Notes under the pieces: model-generated | Databases searched by the model: none | What the model was told of the DNA's origin: nothing | Seen by the model: the letters and a program-made list of their open reading frames with translations, nothing else | Part shown: positions 6,082-6,686 of the stretch, one piece after another | Position numbering within the stretch: position 1 is the stretch's first letter | Layout: every line of letters starts with the position of its first letter | Origin: an uncultured Clostridia bacterium | GTDB lineage: Bacteria; Bacillota_A; Clostridia; Oscillospirales; Acutalibacteraceae | DNA: 6,686 nt | Direction of reading: 5' to 3' | Assembly (NCBI GenBank): GCA_937891215.1 | Contig: CALAEU010000320.1 | Location: forward strand, 1 to 6,686 | Position numbers and translations under genes: made by a program

Positions 6082-6486
6082 CTACTTTTCTAAAATTGAA
6101 TAGCAGGCAACCACAACATTGGCTATTCTGATATTTTCGGTGAGAACCGTGTTTCTCTCGATGGGCTCGTTAACCGGATGTAGATCCATAGGATGGAGAG
6201 AAAAGGTTTCATGAGCTACATGGTATTTGCATATAGCATTTTTATAACGTTGATTGCTGTAACATTTTTGAACTAAAAGACAGGCTGAGTAAGCTTCGTC
6301 ATCGCCTTGACATGCTGAGAATTTTGGATCTCCAGTAGAAGTGGCCAACAGTCCAAAGAGATCATAATGATTGTATGCTGCAACGACTGTATATGCCGCA
6401 CAGAATAAATCTATAATATAATTTCGAACTCGCTCGTCGCTGTATTGTATGGATAATTCGAAAATATTACCTTGGTTTGTGCTCAC
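6082..6486 (-). CDS. Hypothetical protein, possibly broken gene
   Basis: This 134-residue frame starts from a GTG at 6484-6486; I do not recognise the family. It is rich in Cys, His and Tyr, with a hydrophobic helical stretch (DLFCAAYTVVAAYNHY, about 26-41) and a conserved-looking segment YHVAHETFSLHPMDLHP (about 88-104). It ends in VVVACYSILEK followed at once by TAG-TAA, where the sequence becomes AT-rich again. The G+C content is higher than in the genes to the left. The start is weak: there is no clear ribosome binding site, and the frame stays open upstream to the stop at 6595-6597 without an ATG. That fits a gene whose 5' part was lost or shifted into another frame. The abrupt end suggests the 3' part may be missing too. 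Function unknown. Confidence 0.45.
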   Translation of the reverse strand: MSTNQGNIFELSIQYSDERVRNYIIDLFCAAYTVVAAYNHYDLFGLLATSTGDPKFSACQGDDEAYSACLLVQKCYSNQRYKNAICKYHVAHETFSLHPMDLHPVNEPIERNTVLTENIRIANVVVACYSILEK

Positions 6487-6668
6487 CCCAAGTTTTTCAT
6501 AATGCTTTCCGTGGTTTGTAAAAACAAACTTTGCCCGGACATTGTTGTTCCCGATTCCGTTACGTACTTTGTTGACATAACAAAGATTTCGGCTTCAGAC
6601 AAAAACGTTAACACCAAGGTATCATTCATGGGTGACGGAACTGTTGCATACGCGCGTTCAACACTCAC
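6483..6668 (-). CDS. Short hypothetical frame, doubtful
   Basis: This frame of 61 residues is rich in Ser and Thr and starts from a GTG at 6666-6668. It is open to the right edge of the window, so it may be the tail of a longer gene. Its TGA (6483-6485) overlaps the GTG of the next frame as GTGA. It may be the upstream half of the 6082-6486 gene separated by a frameshift, with the crossing point somewhere in 6486-6594 where both frames are open. The same stretch also has an open plus-strand frame from ATG 6502 to the edge, whose codons follow the purine-any-pyrimidine pattern more often (about 18 against 11 by hand). The coding strand is therefore uncertain, and no homology is recognised. Confidence 0.25.
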   Translation of the reverse strand: MSVERAYATVPSPMNDTLVLTFLSEAEIFVMSTKYVTESGTTMSGQSLFLQTTESIMKNLG

Positions 6669-6686
6669 CGGCGCGGCGGCAGCAAG

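Overview
The window looks like a piece of a low-G+C Firmicutes (Clostridia) chromosome, probably a gut-type Oscillospiraceae/Lachnospiraceae relative. The signs are AT-rich genes (two 60-base samples of the helicase gene counted at 30-33% G+C), AAAGGA/AGGTGA ribosome binding sites, consensus SigA promoters, a Gram-positive-type lipoprotein, a HelD-type helicase and an EutH-like membrane segment. This placement is an inference from sequence style, not from a database match.

Layout. Positions 1-220 hold two copies of a hairpin-plus-heptamer repeat. Next, on the minus strand, is a tight three-gene operon read from 4214 down to 196: a HelD-like RNA polymerase recycling helicase, a lipoprotein with a probable sugar-mutarotase-like beta-sandwich, and a GNAT acetyltransferase. 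Their junctions overlap (a ribosome binding site inside the helD stop region, then an ATGA overlap). Between 4215 and 4360 lie two back-to-back SigA promoters whose -35 boxes are only 3 bp apart. One drives the operon and the other drives a plus-strand CE2-like SGNH esterase (4361-5371). The space after the esterase (5372-5557) carries a strong bidirectional terminator and a long run of imperfect 7-base repeats, bounded by a 15-bp inverted repeat. Beyond it, on the minus strand, is a 167-residue protein that joins a charged coiled coil to what looks like only the C-terminal third of the ethanolamine permease EutH.

From about 6090 to the right edge the composition changes (about 42% G+C over 6121-6686 by hand count). 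Open frames there overlap, run on both strands and lack good starts, which fits a decayed or imported gene, an assembly junction or the edge of a mobile region. No function could be assigned there.

How the genes fit together. HelD strips RNA polymerase from stalled or unproductive complexes. Its co-transcription with a surface lipoprotein and an acetyltransferase is tight in sequence but has no established functional meaning. The esterase shares the control region and may respond to the same signal. I do not see a clear new defence or mobile system. The most unusual signals are the heptamer repeat arrays that sit at gene 3' ends and have been absorbed into two protein C-termini, and the EutH-tail/coiled-coil protein.
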